Shown here one piece after another: positions 1 through 9,982 of a DNA stretch of 64,000 nt (the first letter of the stretch is position 1; the number at the start of each line of letters is the position of its first letter). A program made the position numbers and the translations under genes. This DNA comes from Roseivivax sp. THAF197b (GTDB lineage: Bacteria > Pseudomonadota > Alphaproteobacteria > Rhodobacterales > Rhodobacteraceae): NCBI RefSeq assembly GCF_009363255.1, contig NZ_CP045318.1, positions 1,278,001 through 1,342,000 on the forward strand. The letters run 5' to 3'. The notes beneath the pieces were generated by a model. That model saw only the letters and a program-made list of their open reading frames with translations, ran no database searches and was not told where the DNA came from.

Positions 1-39
1 CGCGAAAGCGAAACCCGAATGCAGGCGGGCTCGCAATGA
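1..39 (+). CDS. C-terminal tail of an upstream gene (partial)
   Basis: The frame open from base 1 ends at a TGA that overlaps the ATG of the next gene (ATGA at 36-39). Only about 12 residues (RESETRMQAGSQ) are visible, too few to identify a family. The four-base overlap suggests translational coupling with the acyltransferase. In related genomes such an acyltransferase often follows the ornithine-lipid N-acyltransferase olsB, so olsB is the best guess, by context only. Confidence 0.4.
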   Translation, partial: RESETRMQAGSQ

Positions 40-857
40 CGACCTGGGAGGGCCCGGAGGAGCCGGCACCACCGCGGCTTGGCGCGACCGACTGGTTGCG
101 CGTTGCCTGGCGTGGCGTGCCGCTCGGGATCGTGGTGTTTGGGGGGCTGGCGCTCCTGCTGCTGACGCGGCTCATCGAACGGCCACTTTGCGGCATGCGC
201 CGCCCGGTCACTCCCTATATCACGCAAGGCGTCTGCCGCGCCGCTTTCACGATCCTGCGCCTGCCGATCCGCCATAGCGGGGCACCCTTGCGCGAGCACG
301 GCGCGCTGGTCGCGAACCATACGTCGTGGCTCGATATCTTCGCGCTCAATTCCCGGATGAACCTCTATTTCGTCTCCAAGGCCGAGGTGGCGAAATGGCC
401 CGGCATCGGGTGGCTGGCACGGGCGACCGGCACCGTCTTCATCGAACGCGACCGCCGCCGCGCCTCCGAGCAGACGCGCATGTTCGAATGGCGGCTGCAT
501 CACGGCCATAAGCTCGTTTTCTTTCCCGAGGGCACCTCGACCGACGGGCTGCGCGTGCTGCCGTTCAAGACGACGCTCTTCGAGGCCTTTCTCAATCCGC
601 GTATCCGCCACGAAATGCGGCTCCAGGCCGTGACCCTGCGCTATCATCCGCCCGAAGGCGCGCCCGGCCATTTCTACGGCTGGTGGGGCGGGATGGATTT
701 CGGATCGCACCTTCTGAAGACGTTGGCCGCACCGCGGCAGGGGGCGGTGGAGCTGATCTATCACCCGCCCGTCCGCGTCGATGATTTCCCCAATCGCAAA
801 ACCCTCGCGCGGCATCTCGAGGATCAGGTGCGCAGCGGGCATGCCTCGGCGCGCTGA
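36..857 (+). CDS. 1-acyl-glycerol-3-phosphate / lyso-lipid acyltransferase (PlsC family, OlsA type)
   Basis: This 273-residue membrane enzyme transfers an acyl chain to a lysolipid at the inner membrane. A hydrophobic segment lies near residues 25-48. The PlsC core is clear: NHTSWLD carries the HX4D catalytic pair, followed by a FVSKAEVAKWPGIGW block and the substrate-binding FFPEGTSTDG block. Such proteins in Rhodobacteraceae usually act either in phosphatidic acid synthesis or as OlsA, which acylates lyso-ornithine lipid. The ATGA overlap with the upstream frame favours an operon, and OlsA is my preferred reading. The exact substrate cannot be told from sequence. Confidence 0.88.
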   Translation: MTTWEGPEEPAPPRLGATDWLRVAWRGVPLGIVVFGGLALLLLTRLIERPLCGMRRPVTPYITQGVCRAAFTILRLPIRHSGAPLREHGALVANHTSWLDIFALNSRMNLYFVSKAEVAKWPGIGWLARATGTVFIERDRRRASEQTRMFEWRLHHGHKLVFFPEGTSTDGLRVLPFKTTLFEAFLNPRIRHEMRLQAVTLRYHPPEGAPGHFYGWWGGMDFGSHLLKTLAAPRQGAVELIYHPPVRVDDFPNRKTLARHLEDQVRSGHASAR

Positions 858-1007
858 CCGGGAGTGATCGCGTGCAAGGGCCCTGGCGATTATCTGCGAT
901 CCTGCGCCCGCGCATCGCATCTGGCAGTCCCGCAGGCACTAGGCGCGGGACGCCGCAGCGCATATATGCTAAGTAACGAATATATCTCCGGGGGGAAGCG
1001 GAAGATC

Positions 1008-1457
1008 ATGGCCCTGAAAAACCTCAAGAAGAAACGCCGCGTTCAGGTGGTGGCGCTGACCGCCGTGGCGCTGATTATCTCCACCGCGCTCATTGGCTAT
1101 GCGATGCGCGACGGGATCAACTTCTTCCGCTCTCCGACCCAGGTGGCCGAAGCGCCGCCCGCGCCCAACGAAGTGTTCCGCATCGGTGGCCTCGTGGAAG
1201 AGGGCAGCATCGTGCGCGGGCAGGGTGAGACGGTCTCCTTCAGCGTCACCGATGGCGGCGCGAGCGTGCCCGTGACCTATCGCGGCGTACTGCCGGATCT
1301 TTTCGAGGAGAACCAGGGCATGGTCGGCACGGGACGGCTGATCGACGGCACGTTCGAGGCCTCCGAAATCCTCGCCAAGCATGACGAGACCTACATGCCC
1401 AAGGAAGTCGTCGATGCCTTGAAGGAACAGGGTGTCTACCAGGAGCCCGAGAGCTGA
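1008..1457 (+). CDS. ccmE: Cytochrome c maturation haem chaperone CcmE
   Basis: A 149-residue protein with a basic N-terminus (MALKNLKKKRR), one membrane anchor at about residues 13-33 and a periplasmic OB-fold domain. CcmE binds haem covalently through a His and passes it to the CcmF/CcmH lyase. The haem site is seen as KHDETYMP (HxxxY) near residue 124. The start at 1008 follows a purine-rich GGGGGGAAGCGGAAG stretch; an in-frame upstream extension does not resemble the family. It is not beside the other ccm genes in the window (ccmF-ccmH at 18.3-20.7 kb). It converges with the dedA gene with only 4 bases between the stop codons. Confidence 0.95.
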   Translation: MALKNLKKKRRVQVVALTAVALIISTALIGYAMRDGINFFRSPTQVAEAPPAPNEVFRIGGLVEEGSIVRGQGETVSFSVTDGGASVPVTYRGVLPDLFEENQGMVGTGRLIDGTFEASEILAKHDETYMPKEVVDALKEQGVYQEPES

Positions 1458-1461
1458 CGCG

Positions 1462-2064
1462 CTACTTCCTGTCCGGCGAGAATGTGATGACCCTGTAAAT
1501 GTACCAGATCACGGCCCCGCCGATGACGAGGTTCGAGACCGGACCGGTATATTTCGAGACTGCGTCGTAATTGGCGCCGAGATACCATCCGGCAAGCGTC
1601 AGAAGCGCCGTCCAGAGCGCGGTTCCGGCTGTCGTGTAGATCATGAAGCGCCGGAAGCTCATCTCCGACAGGCCCGCCGGTACGGAAATGAGCGTGCGCA
1701 CGCCGGGGATGAGACGCCCTGCGAAAACCGCCTTGTGTCCGTGCTTGTCGAACCAGGCATCTGCTGCATCCACGTCCGACGGATTGAGCGTTAGCCAGCG
1801 GCCATAGCGGGCGGCGACGCGGCGCAGGCCATCCGTGCCGATCCGGATGCCGACCCAGTACCAGAACAAGGCGCCGACAATGGAGCCGGACGTACCTGCA
1901 AGGATCATCAGCACGACCGAGCGGTCGCTTTGGGACGCGGTATATCCCGCAAGCGGCATCACCACTTCGGACGGGATCGGCGGGAAGAGATTTTCCACGA
2001 ACATCAGAAGCGCAATGGCGCTGTATCCATGGTCTGTCAGAAATGTGGTTATCCAGCCGGACAT
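1462..2064 (-). CDS. DedA family inner-membrane protein
   Basis: A 200-residue multi-span membrane protein. The N-terminal block FVENLFPPIPSEVVMPLAGY and the later GRLIPGVRTLISVPAGL segment are typical of DedA/SNARE-associated proteins, which contribute to envelope homeostasis and are thought to be proton-coupled lipid or solute transporters. The ATG at 2064 is preceded by AGGGGAGACC. It lies 63 bases downstream of the DUF7002 gene on the same strand. The substrate is unknown. Confidence 0.9.
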   Translation of the reverse strand: MSGWITTFLTDHGYSAIALLMFVENLFPPIPSEVVMPLAGYTASQSDRSVVLMILAGTSGSIVGALFWYWVGIRIGTDGLRRVAARYGRWLTLNPSDVDAADAWFDKHGHKAVFAGRLIPGVRTLISVPAGLSEMSFRRFMIYTTAGTALWTALLTLAGWYLGANYDAVSKYTGPVSNLVIGGAVIWYIYRVITFSPDRK

Positions 2065-2127
2065 GGTCTCCCCTAATACTGCTTGAGACCCAACGCATGA
2101 GTGGGCGCTTGGTTGCGCTTGGCCTGT

Positions 2128-2817
2128 TCAGTCGGCTGTATCAATGCGGACAAGGCAGGCATCGAGGTCGGAGACGGACAGGCTGCCCGGCAAGGAAATC
2201 TCGGTCACGCTATCCGGGTTGCGCACGAGGCCCCGAGACCGGCGATTTTCGCGAAAGGCCGGAAGCCCGGCCCGGACCGGCACGAACAGCCAGTCTCCAC
2301 GGCGTGCATGAGCCCCGCCCTGAAGGAAATTCCCGGAATTGATCGGCGACAACGTCAGCCGGTCCGCGCAGCGCTCAAGAAGCGCCTCGGTCGACAGCCA
2401 GAGGATCGCCATGGGCAGATCGCGGGCGAGGCTCGCGCGGAATTTTGCGCCTCTGCGGTGCGGCCAGAAGAACACGCGGGCGTCAAGCGCTGCCGCCCAG
2501 CTTGCGGCGTCATGACCGTCGATTATGCGATCCGCGGCCGTGCGCCCGTGCAGGATCGGTTTTTGATGATTGAGCGTCGCGTCAAAATTGGCACCCTGCA
2601 GGTGCAAACGCTCGTTGCGCAGGACGATCCCCTGGGGCGCGTATCCGGTGGCCCGGGCCAGCTCGGCCGCGGGGCGGAGACCGTGTTGCCGGATCGAGGG
2701 TAGGTTTCGTGCCGCGGTGACATGGGCAAGCTGTGGCCCGATATGGGCGATGAGATCGCGCAAGTCAGAGGCTCCGATCCGAAACCGGGGCCCAATGGGC
2801 CCCGGATGAGATGACAT
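2128..2817 (-). CDS. DUF7002-like protein of unknown function
   Basis: A 229-residue soluble protein. The N-terminus shows IGPQLAHVTAARNLPSIRQHGL, a pattern seen in DUF7002 proteins and reminiscent of ADP-ribosyltransferase-like folds (H-T...SI..HGL), although I see no proven catalytic triad. It follows enolase on the same strand. Two perfect GC hairpins lie at the junction, one of them inside its first dozen codons. The start at ATG 2817 has no strong ribosome binding site, so expression may be low or coupled. The function is not known. Confidence 0.75.
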   Translation of the reverse strand: MSSHPGPIGPRFRIGASDLRDLIAHIGPQLAHVTAARNLPSIRQHGLRPAAELARATGYAPQGIVLRNERLHLQGANFDATLNHQKPILHGRTAADRIIDGHDAASWAAALDARVFFWPHRRGAKFRASLARDLPMAILWLSTEALLERCADRLTLSPINSGNFLQGGAHARRGDWLFVPVRAGLPAFRENRRSRGLVRNPDSVTEISLPGSLSVSDLDACLVRIDTAD

Positions 2818-2841
2818 GGGTGCGGGCCCCTTGGCCCGCAC
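2785..2841 (-). terminator. Two tandem GC hairpins downstream of eno (attenuator or terminator)
   Basis: Reading the minus strand after the eno stop at 2862, the first hairpin has 9-bp arms GTGCGGGCC / GGCCCGCAC (2820-2841). The second has 9-bp arms CCGGGGCCC / GGGCCCCGG with a 3-nt loop (2785-2805), followed only by TTT. Neither has a long T-tract, so partial termination or mRNA-end protection is more likely than a clean stop. The second hairpin lies inside the start of the next gene. Confidence 0.5.
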
Positions 2842-2861
2842 TCCGCCGGATCAGGGATGGA

Positions 2862-4235
<1,374 letters not shown>

Positions 4236-4295
4236 CGCTGCAATCAGGTGGCCGGAATTGGGTGACAGGATTTGTGCGGGGAGGGGCGCGGTTCC

Positions 4296-5207
4296 CTAGC
4301 CGGGGTCGCGGGCCATGCCGGGGCTGCCGGGTTCCGCGGCGCGGGCGCGGCCCAGCCTGCGTTCGCGCAGGAAGGTATAGGTGCCTGATCCCAGGATCAG
4401 TGCCGCGCCAAGATAGGTCAGGGTATCGGGGCGTTCGCCGAAGACGACCATGCCGATGATCAGCGCGAACAACATGCGCGAAAATCGAAACGGCGTGACC
4501 ACCGACACATCGCCCGTACGTGAGGCGGAGGTGATGGCGTAATAGGCCGCCATCCCGAAAAGAACCGCCCCGCCCAGCATCAGCGTGAGCCGTCCATCGG
4601 GCAGGGCCGGTGATGTGGCAGCGAAGGGCAGCAGAATGAGCCCGGTCGGTATCAGGCTCAGAAACCCGTAGGAGGCCAATTGCAGATGCGACACGCGCGC
4701 GGGGACCGCACGGGCAGCCAGATCGCGCGCCGCGAGCCCGAAGACGGCCAAAACGGCCCAGAGCGCGTTGGGATCGAAGCCCGAAAGCCCGGGCCGGATA
4801 ATGATCAGGACGCCCGAAAGTCCCACGAGGATCGCGGACCAGCGCCGCCAGCCCACGGGCTCGGCGAAAAACAAGGCCGCCCCCATGGTGATCACCAGCG
4901 GCATGGCCTGCGCGATGGCCGATGCGGTGGACAGCGGAATGGTCGTGATCGCGGTCACGAAGCCGATCGTGCCCAGGATTTCGGCCACGTTTCTGAGCAG
5001 GATCGGCCCGCGCCATATCTCGGGCGTGACGAGGCGGATGCCCGCACGACGCGCCATGGTGGCAAAGACAGCGCCGCCCGCGACGCCGATGACGATCAGG
5101 ATCTGTCCTGTGGGCAATTCGCGGGCCGCGACCTTGATGAAGGCGTCCTCGATGGCGAAGGCGGCCATGGCCACGATCATCAGGGTAATGCCGCGCAGAT
5201 TGTCCAT
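4296..5207 (-). CDS. EamA/DMT family transporter
   Basis: A 303-residue protein with about ten hydrophobic segments arranged as two EamA repeats (for example SAIAQAMPLVITMGAALFFAE in the first half and VVTPFRFSRMLFALIIGMVVFGE in the second). Members export or import small metabolites; the substrate is not predictable. I chose ATG 5207 because GGAAGG sits 8 bases upstream of it; an ATG 18 bases earlier is possible. A second DMT gene lies upstream on the same strand, separated by a repeat-rich spacer. Confidence 0.9.
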   Translation of the reverse strand: MDNLRGITLMIVAMAAFAIEDAFIKVAARELPTGQILIVIGVAGGAVFATMARRAGIRLVTPEIWRGPILLRNVAEILGTIGFVTAITTIPLSTASAIAQAMPLVITMGAALFFAEPVGWRRWSAILVGLSGVLIIIRPGLSGFDPNALWAVLAVFGLAARDLAARAVPARVSHLQLASYGFLSLIPTGLILLPFAATSPALPDGRLTLMLGGAVLFGMAAYYAITSASRTGDVSVVTPFRFSRMLFALIIGMVVFGERPDTLTYLGAALILGSGTYTFLRERRLGRARAAEPGSPGMARDPG

Positions 5208-5533
5208 TCGTTTTGCCTTCCGCATGCCACCTCAGCGCAGGTAGCGGGACGGAGGACAATTGGCCAGTGGCGATGGTTGGGGGCTGATCGAGCCTCCCGC
5301 CTATGGCGCGCGCGGGAGCGAGGGGCCAGCCCCGCCGCCATTGTCCTTGGGCCAATGGCGCATTCAAGGAAGCGAGGGGCCAGCCCCTCGCGCTCCCCGG
5401 AGGTATTTATGGTCCGGTCGTGACAGGGGCCTGCGCTTCGGGCCTTGCGTGGGACGCGCGGGCGGATAGGGCGCGGGCGCTTCGGGCCCTGTGTAGGACG
5501 CGCGGGCGGAGAGGGCGCGGGAAGCGCGTTAAC
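5208..5533. repeat. 326-bp spacer with direct and tandem repeats
   Basis: No gene is apparent between the two DMT genes. The 17-mer AGCGAGGGGCCAGCCCC occurs at 5317-5333 and again at 5371-5387. The second copy runs into a small hairpin (GAGGGG-CCAG-CCCCTC) and then CGCTCCCCGGAGGTATTT. A 44-bp unit beginning GCGCTTCGGGCC is tandemly duplicated at 5433-5476 and 5477-5520 with 4 mismatches by hand count. The CCCCGGAGGTATTT tail resembles short intergenic repeats I associate with Rhodobacteraceae genomes, which is memory rather than a search result. Confidence 0.65.
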
Positions 5534-6412
5534 TCAGCCCATGCGCGCGCGGCGTTTCGGGCGGGCGAGGTAGATCGCGAGTGCTGTGACCACGATCGCG
5601 CCACCGGTCAGCATGCGCGGCGTCGGGGTCTCGCCCGTGCCGAGCCACACCCAGAGCGGGCCGAGAACCGTCTCGAGCAGCATCAGGAGGCTGACATTGG
5701 CCGCAGCCGTATAGCGCGAGGCGAGAGACAGCGCGAAAAAGGATGCGGGCAGGATCACGATTGCGGTCACGAGGATGGCGGGAACATTCCCGTTGCTCAT
5801 CTGAGCAGGACCGGTGGCAGCGATGCCGATGCCGCCTGCGAGGAGCGCGCCGAGGCCCATTGCCAGCAGGATCGGGACCTCGCGCTGAAACCGCAGAACG
5901 GAAAAGTTGAGCGCCAGCATCAAGGCGACGCCGACGCCACAAAGCGCGCCCAACGCGGCTGCAGGCGAGATGGCCAGATCGCCCTTGCCTGTCACGGCGA
6001 TGGCAATCCCGATCAGAACGGCGGCGATGGCGATCCAGGTGGCCGGACCCGTCTTCTCGCCATAAAGCGCCCGCGACAGCAGGGCCGACCAGACCGGCGC
6101 CGTCGCCACCGCCATCAGCATCACCGCGACGGGCGCCAGCGCGATTCCGGTGGGAAACAAGAGCGCGTTGAAGACCTGTGCCGCGATAATCGTGATCCCC
6201 GCCCCGGTGCCGAGAACGCGCAGATCCTCACGCCGGGTGCGGCTGGTCAAGGCCCAGGCGGCGAGAAAGATGAGTCCCATCGAGGTGCCCCGCCAGGACA
6301 CCATTTGCAGCCCCTCCATGCCCGACAGGCGCATGAACAGGGCGTCGGGCGACAAAAGGACCGCGCCGAGCGCGGCCAGCCCGATCCCGAAGGCGGGGTG
6401 TGTGCGAAGCAT
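5534..6412 (-). CDS. EamA/DMT family transporter
   Basis: A 292-residue ten-span membrane protein of the drug/metabolite transporter superfamily, with two EamA repeats (FMRLSGMEGLQMVSWRG in the first, LLMLLETVLGPLWVWLGTGE in the second). It is not a close duplicate of the neighbouring DMT protein at 4.3-5.2 kb; the two share only fold-level features. The gene begins 16 bases after the stop of the DUF533 gene, so the two are probably cotranscribed. The substrate is unknown. Confidence 0.9.
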   Translation of the reverse strand: MLRTHPAFGIGLAALGAVLLSPDALFMRLSGMEGLQMVSWRGTSMGLIFLAAWALTSRTRREDLRVLGTGAGITIIAAQVFNALLFPTGIALAPVAVMLMAVATAPVWSALLSRALYGEKTGPATWIAIAAVLIGIAIAVTGKGDLAISPAAALGALCGVGVALMLALNFSVLRFQREVPILLAMGLGALLAGGIGIAATGPAQMSNGNVPAILVTAIVILPASFFALSLASRYTAAANVSLLMLLETVLGPLWVWLGTGETPTPRMLTGGAIVVTALAIYLARPKRRARMG

Positions 6413-6428
6413 GAAAGGGAGCCTGACC

Positions 6429-7238
6429 TCAGATGTAGAGGGGACGGTTGCCCATCTGGATGTGCAGCGCGTTCACCGTGGGCTCATCGAGGCCGAGCGC
6501 CTTGGCGAGCTGGTCGAGATATTCCGCTTCCTCGTCGGTATCGACCCGGATAGTCATCAGCGAGGCCGAATAGACCGGCATTTTCTGGCTATCTGGCGTG
6601 TCCGCGGCCAGCGCCTTGATGTCGATGGGGGCGGCAAGCTGGGTGCGGACGAAGGCCAGGTCCTCTTCGGTGGCGTCGTCGCCCACCAGCTCGAGGATCT
6701 TGGCCTTCTCCTCCTCGTCGATCTTGCCGTCGGCCTTGGCGGCCTGGATCATCGCGCGCAGCATCAGACCGGCGGTTTTCTCCAGCTCGGGCGCTGTCTG
6801 CTCGGTGTTGAACTGGTCGATCAGCTGGCCCGCGCCCTTGCCGCCCATGGCGGCCGCACCGCCTGCCGCGGCAAGCATACCGGCAAGGCCGCCGCCGCTT
6901 GCGGATGGCATGGAGGACAACAGACCCTTGTGGCTGGCACCCGGCTCGGCGCCGCCGGTGCCGCCGGCAGTCGCGCCGCCGCCCAGCATCGAGGAGAGAT
7001 CGAAGCCCGCGCTCTTCATGTTCTCGAGAATACCCTGCATGGGGCTCGCCGCCTGGGTCATGCCGGATTGCATCTGCTGGGTCATGTCGCTGCCCGTGCG
7101 GGTGGCAGGGTGGTCACCCTTGAGCTGCGCACCACCCCCGATGAGGCCGGACAACCCCTTGCCCGAGGACAGCCGGTCGACGCCGCGCGCGGCGGCATAG
7201 CCAATGGCAACTTTGGTCAGCGTCTTCATCAGGCCCAT
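6429..7238 (-). CDS. DUF533 / TerB-like protein (YebE family)
   Basis: A 269-residue protein. The first half is low-complexity and Gly/Ala-rich (for example GGGLAGMLAAAGGAAAMGGKG). The C-terminal half is the DUF533 domain with a TerB-like helical bundle (AMIQAAKADGKIDEEEKAKI), whose acidic D-x-D/E motif resembles the metal site of TerB. The start at 7238 is fixed by AGGAGATGCCCC directly upstream; an in-frame ATG farther upstream lacks a site and family likeness. The function is unknown; E. coli YebE is an inner-membrane protein induced by envelope stress. Confidence 0.85.
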   Translation of the reverse strand: MGLMKTLTKVAIGYAAARGVDRLSSGKGLSGLIGGGAQLKGDHPATRTGSDMTQQMQSGMTQAASPMQGILENMKSAGFDLSSMLGGGATAGGTGGAEPGASHKGLLSSMPSASGGGLAGMLAAAGGAAAMGGKGAGQLIDQFNTEQTAPELEKTAGLMLRAMIQAAKADGKIDEEEKAKILELVGDDATEEDLAFVRTQLAAPIDIKALAADTPDSQKMPVYSASLMTIRVDTDEEAEYLDQLAKALGLDEPTVNALHIQMGNRPLYI

Positions 7239-7367
7239 GGGGCATCTCCTTTTCTCAAATTCGGTCTTAAGGTGACATGTTTTGCGGGTTTGCACAGCCC
7301 TTGATCTCGGGCGGCGATGTGCAGGGTCTCGAGCGCGCGGCGCCGGGCGGCGTGCTCGAGCCGCCGG

Positions 7368-8789
7368 TTAGGTGCCGCAGAAGGTGGCAGGCACCACCTC
7401 GTCGGGCAGGGGGGCGCGGCGCAGATCCTCGCTGGCGGGATCCTCGGTGAAGGGGGCGGACAGAGCCGCGTTCAACCGGTGGAACGGGCCGTCATCGCCT
7501 GAGACCGCCGCGTCGATCATCTCCTCGATGCGGTGGTTGCGCGGGATGATGGCGGGATTGACGCGCGCCATCAGCGCATCGGGCTCGGGCTCTTCGGCGA
7601 TCCGGGCGCGCCATTTTCCGGCCCAGGCATCGAAGGCGGCCCGGTCGATGAAGGCGTCGCGCGCATCGTCCCGGCCAAGTGCGCGGAACGTGTTGGTGAA
7701 ATCGGCCCCTTCGGCCTGCATCAACGTCAGCAGCTCGGCCACCAACATCTTGTCCTCCGCGCGCGGGGCGGAGATGCCGATCTTGGCGGCAAAGCGCGCC
7801 TCCCATTCGGCGCGAATGCGGTCCGGCATGGCGTGGACCTGATCGGTGAAGCGCTTGACTGCGGCCTCGGGGTCGTCCGTCAAAGGCACCAGCGCCGTCG
7901 CCAGCTGCGCCATATTCCACACGATGATGTCGGCCTGATTGGCATAGGCGTAGCGGCCCATGCGGTCGATCGAGGAGAAGACGCGGTTCGGATGATACGC
8001 ATCCATGAAGGCACAGGGGCCATAGTCGATCGTCTCGCCGGACAGGGTGCAATTGTCGGTATTCATCACGCCGTGGATGAACCCCACTGACATCCAATGC
8101 GCCACGAGCGCCGCCTGTTTCGCGATCACCCGGTCCAGAAGATCATGCGGGTCGGCGGCGTCCGGGTAGTGCCGCGCAACGGTGTAGTCATAAAGCGCCT
8201 GCAACGCGTCGCGGTCCCGGCGAGCGGCGAAGATCTGGAAAGTGCCGACCCGGATATGGCTGGCGGCGACACGGGTGAGGACGGCGCCCGGCAGGGCGGT
8301 TTCGCGATAGACCGGCTCGCCGCTGCGCACGGCGGCGAGGGCGCGGGTCGTGGGGATGCCAAGCGCATGCATCGCTTCGGAGACCACGTATTCGCGCAGG
8401 ACGGGGCCCAGCCAGGCGCGTCCATCGCCCGAACGGCTGTAGGGCGTGGGCCCGGAGCCCTTGAGCTGAATATCGCGCCGCTGGCCCGCGCGATCCACAA
8501 CCTCGCCCAGAAGAAGCGCGCGGCCGTCGCCGAGCTGCGGATTGAACTGCCCGAACTGGTGGCCCGCATAAAGCTGCGCGAGCGGCTCCGCGCCCTCGGG
8601 CGTGGCATTGCCGGAGAAGACACGCGCCAGCTCGGCATCGTTGTCGGGGCGCACAATGCCAAGCTCGGCGGCGAGGGCCTCGTTGAAGGCAACCAGCGCG
8701 GGCTTTGCCACTGGCTCGGGCGCAAGGCGGGTGTAAAAGCCGTCCGGCAGGCGGGCATAGGAATTGTCGAAGGGGATATGCAGGGTCAT
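7368..8789 (-). CDS. selO: Protein adenylyltransferase SelO (YdiU family)
   Basis: A 473-residue pseudokinase-fold enzyme. SelO transfers AMP rather than phosphate to Ser/Thr/Tyr of target proteins and takes part in redox-stress responses. Visible family motifs are GHQFGQFNPQLGDGRA, the lysine-containing QLKGSGPTPYSRSGDGRA and the catalytic-loop equivalent HGVMNTDNCTLSGETIDYGP. The C-terminus ends FCGT, with a Cys third from last, matching the position where many homologues have Cys or selenocysteine. It is transcribed divergently from the CBS-domain gene. Confidence 0.95.
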   Translation of the reverse strand: MTLHIPFDNSYARLPDGFYTRLAPEPVAKPALVAFNEALAAELGIVRPDNDAELARVFSGNATPEGAEPLAQLYAGHQFGQFNPQLGDGRALLLGEVVDRAGQRRDIQLKGSGPTPYSRSGDGRAWLGPVLREYVVSEAMHALGIPTTRALAAVRSGEPVYRETALPGAVLTRVAASHIRVGTFQIFAARRDRDALQALYDYTVARHYPDAADPHDLLDRVIAKQAALVAHWMSVGFIHGVMNTDNCTLSGETIDYGPCAFMDAYHPNRVFSSIDRMGRYAYANQADIIVWNMAQLATALVPLTDDPEAAVKRFTDQVHAMPDRIRAEWEARFAAKIGISAPRAEDKMLVAELLTLMQAEGADFTNTFRALGRDDARDAFIDRAAFDAWAGKWRARIAEEPEPDALMARVNPAIIPRNHRIEEMIDAAVSGDDGPFHRLNAALSAPFTEDPASEDLRRAPLPDEVVPATFCGT

Positions 8790-8884
8790 GTCTCGGATAT
8801 AGGGATCCGCGGCACGGCCATAAAGCCTTGTCGCAACGCATATGGCGCTAGGTGAATCCTCGTGAAACCGGAAAGGAGTGCGAG

Positions 8885-9424
8885 ATGGCCGCCACGGACC
8901 GCGTCGGAATGGCGATCAAGGATCGTCCCGAATTCAAGAGCAAGCCGAAGCCGCTGACCATGAATGCGGGGGACAGCGTCCTCGATGCGGTCAAGGCGAT
9001 GAGCGAGAAGAATTACGGCTCCGTCATCATTTGCGACGAGGCCGGGAAGGTGACTGGGGTCGTCACCGAGCGCGATGTCATGCGCAAGGTTGTCGGCGCC
9101 GAAAAGGATGCCGCGACGCTGAAGCTTGGCGATATCATGACCGCCGATCCGCGCGTTGCGCGCGAAGACGACGATCTCGTCGACTGGCTGCGGATCATGT
9201 CGAACGAACGCTTCCGCCGCCTGCCCGTGGTCGATGCCGACGGGCGGATCAAGGTCGTGTTCACCCAAGGCGATTTCGTCAGTTATACATGGCCCGATCT
9301 GCTGCATCAGGCGAAGGTGCTGGCGCAGGCCAGCGTTGGCCGCAACTATCCGATCTGGATGATCGGCGGCGGCATCATGCTCTATTCGCTGCTGATGGTG
9401 ATCGTCGTCTCTTCGCTGAGCTGA
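8885..9424 (+). CDS. Two-CBS-domain protein with C-terminal membrane anchor
   Basis: A 179-residue protein with two CBS motifs, the first around SVLDAVKAMSEKNYGSVIICD...VVTERDVMRKV and the second around IMTADPRVAREDDDL...RRLPVVDADG. CBS pairs bind adenosine nucleotides and act as regulatory modules. The last 25 residues (YPIWMIGGGIMLYSLLMVIVV) form one hydrophobic helix, so this is probably a tail-anchored sensor. The start at 8885 follows GAAAGGAGTGCGAG. It stands alone between divergent selO and a convergent acetyltransferase. The partner is unknown. Confidence 0.9.
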   Translation: MAATDRVGMAIKDRPEFKSKPKPLTMNAGDSVLDAVKAMSEKNYGSVIICDEAGKVTGVVTERDVMRKVVGAEKDAATLKLGDIMTADPRVAREDDDLVDWLRIMSNERFRRLPVVDADGRIKVVFTQGDFVSYTWPDLLHQAKVLAQASVGRNYPIWMIGGGIMLYSLLMVIVVSSLS

Positions 9425-9426
9425 GC

Positions 9427-9876
9427 TCAGCGCAGCGTCCGCGACATGAACATATGCCCGTCGCGGGGCTTGAAGCGCCCGCGGGAATAGAACCGCTGGG
9501 CGTCTTCATCGTCGCGGGCCACTTCGAGATGGAGCGCGCGCACGTCGGCCTCCTTCAGCGCCTTGGCGATATCGTTCAGCGCCTCGCTGCCCATGCCCCG
9601 GCGGCGCACGGCGGGCCGGATGTAGATCTCGTCCACAACCGCATCGAGGCCGCCATATTCCACCGACCAGCCAAAGGTGATGACGATGTAGCCGACAGGC
9701 GCCTTTCGCGGCCCGATCAGCCAGACGGCCCCGTGGGGCGTGCCGTCGAGCAGGGGCGCGATGGCCGCGGCGCGGTGCTCAAGATCGGTGTCGAAGCCCT
9801 GTTCGGCATGGAAGGCCGCCACGAGCGGCAGGAGCTTTTCGGCATCGTCCGGCGCGGCGAGATGCAAGGTTTTCAT
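9427..9876 (-). CDS. GNAT family N-acetyltransferase
   Basis: A 149-residue single-domain GNAT. The acetyl-CoA loop is seen as RPAVRRRGMGSEAL (the R/Q-x-x-G-x-G/A pattern), with the β4 strand VVDEIYIRP before it and a C-terminal YSRGRFKPRDGHMFMSR. The ATG at 9876 gives the usual length. It is the last gene of a minus-strand run after a nucleoside hydrolase and a glutathione transferase. The substrate is unknown. Its stop is 2 bases from that of the convergent CBS gene. Confidence 0.88.
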   Translation of the reverse strand: MKTLHLAAPDDAEKLLPLVAAFHAEQGFDTDLEHRAAAIAPLLDGTPHGAVWLIGPRKAPVGYIVITFGWSVEYGGLDAVVDEIYIRPAVRRRGMGSEALNDIAKALKEADVRALHLEVARDDEDAQRFYSRGRFKPRDGHMFMSRTLR

Positions 9877-9982
9877 GGGCGTCTTTCGCAGTCTCAAGCC
9901 TGAATGGGTGGTCCCAGCGGACCTAGGCCATTCGGCGGCGCGGCGAAAGGGGGCGCGGGCGGCATCGGCGAAGCTTCGCGTC

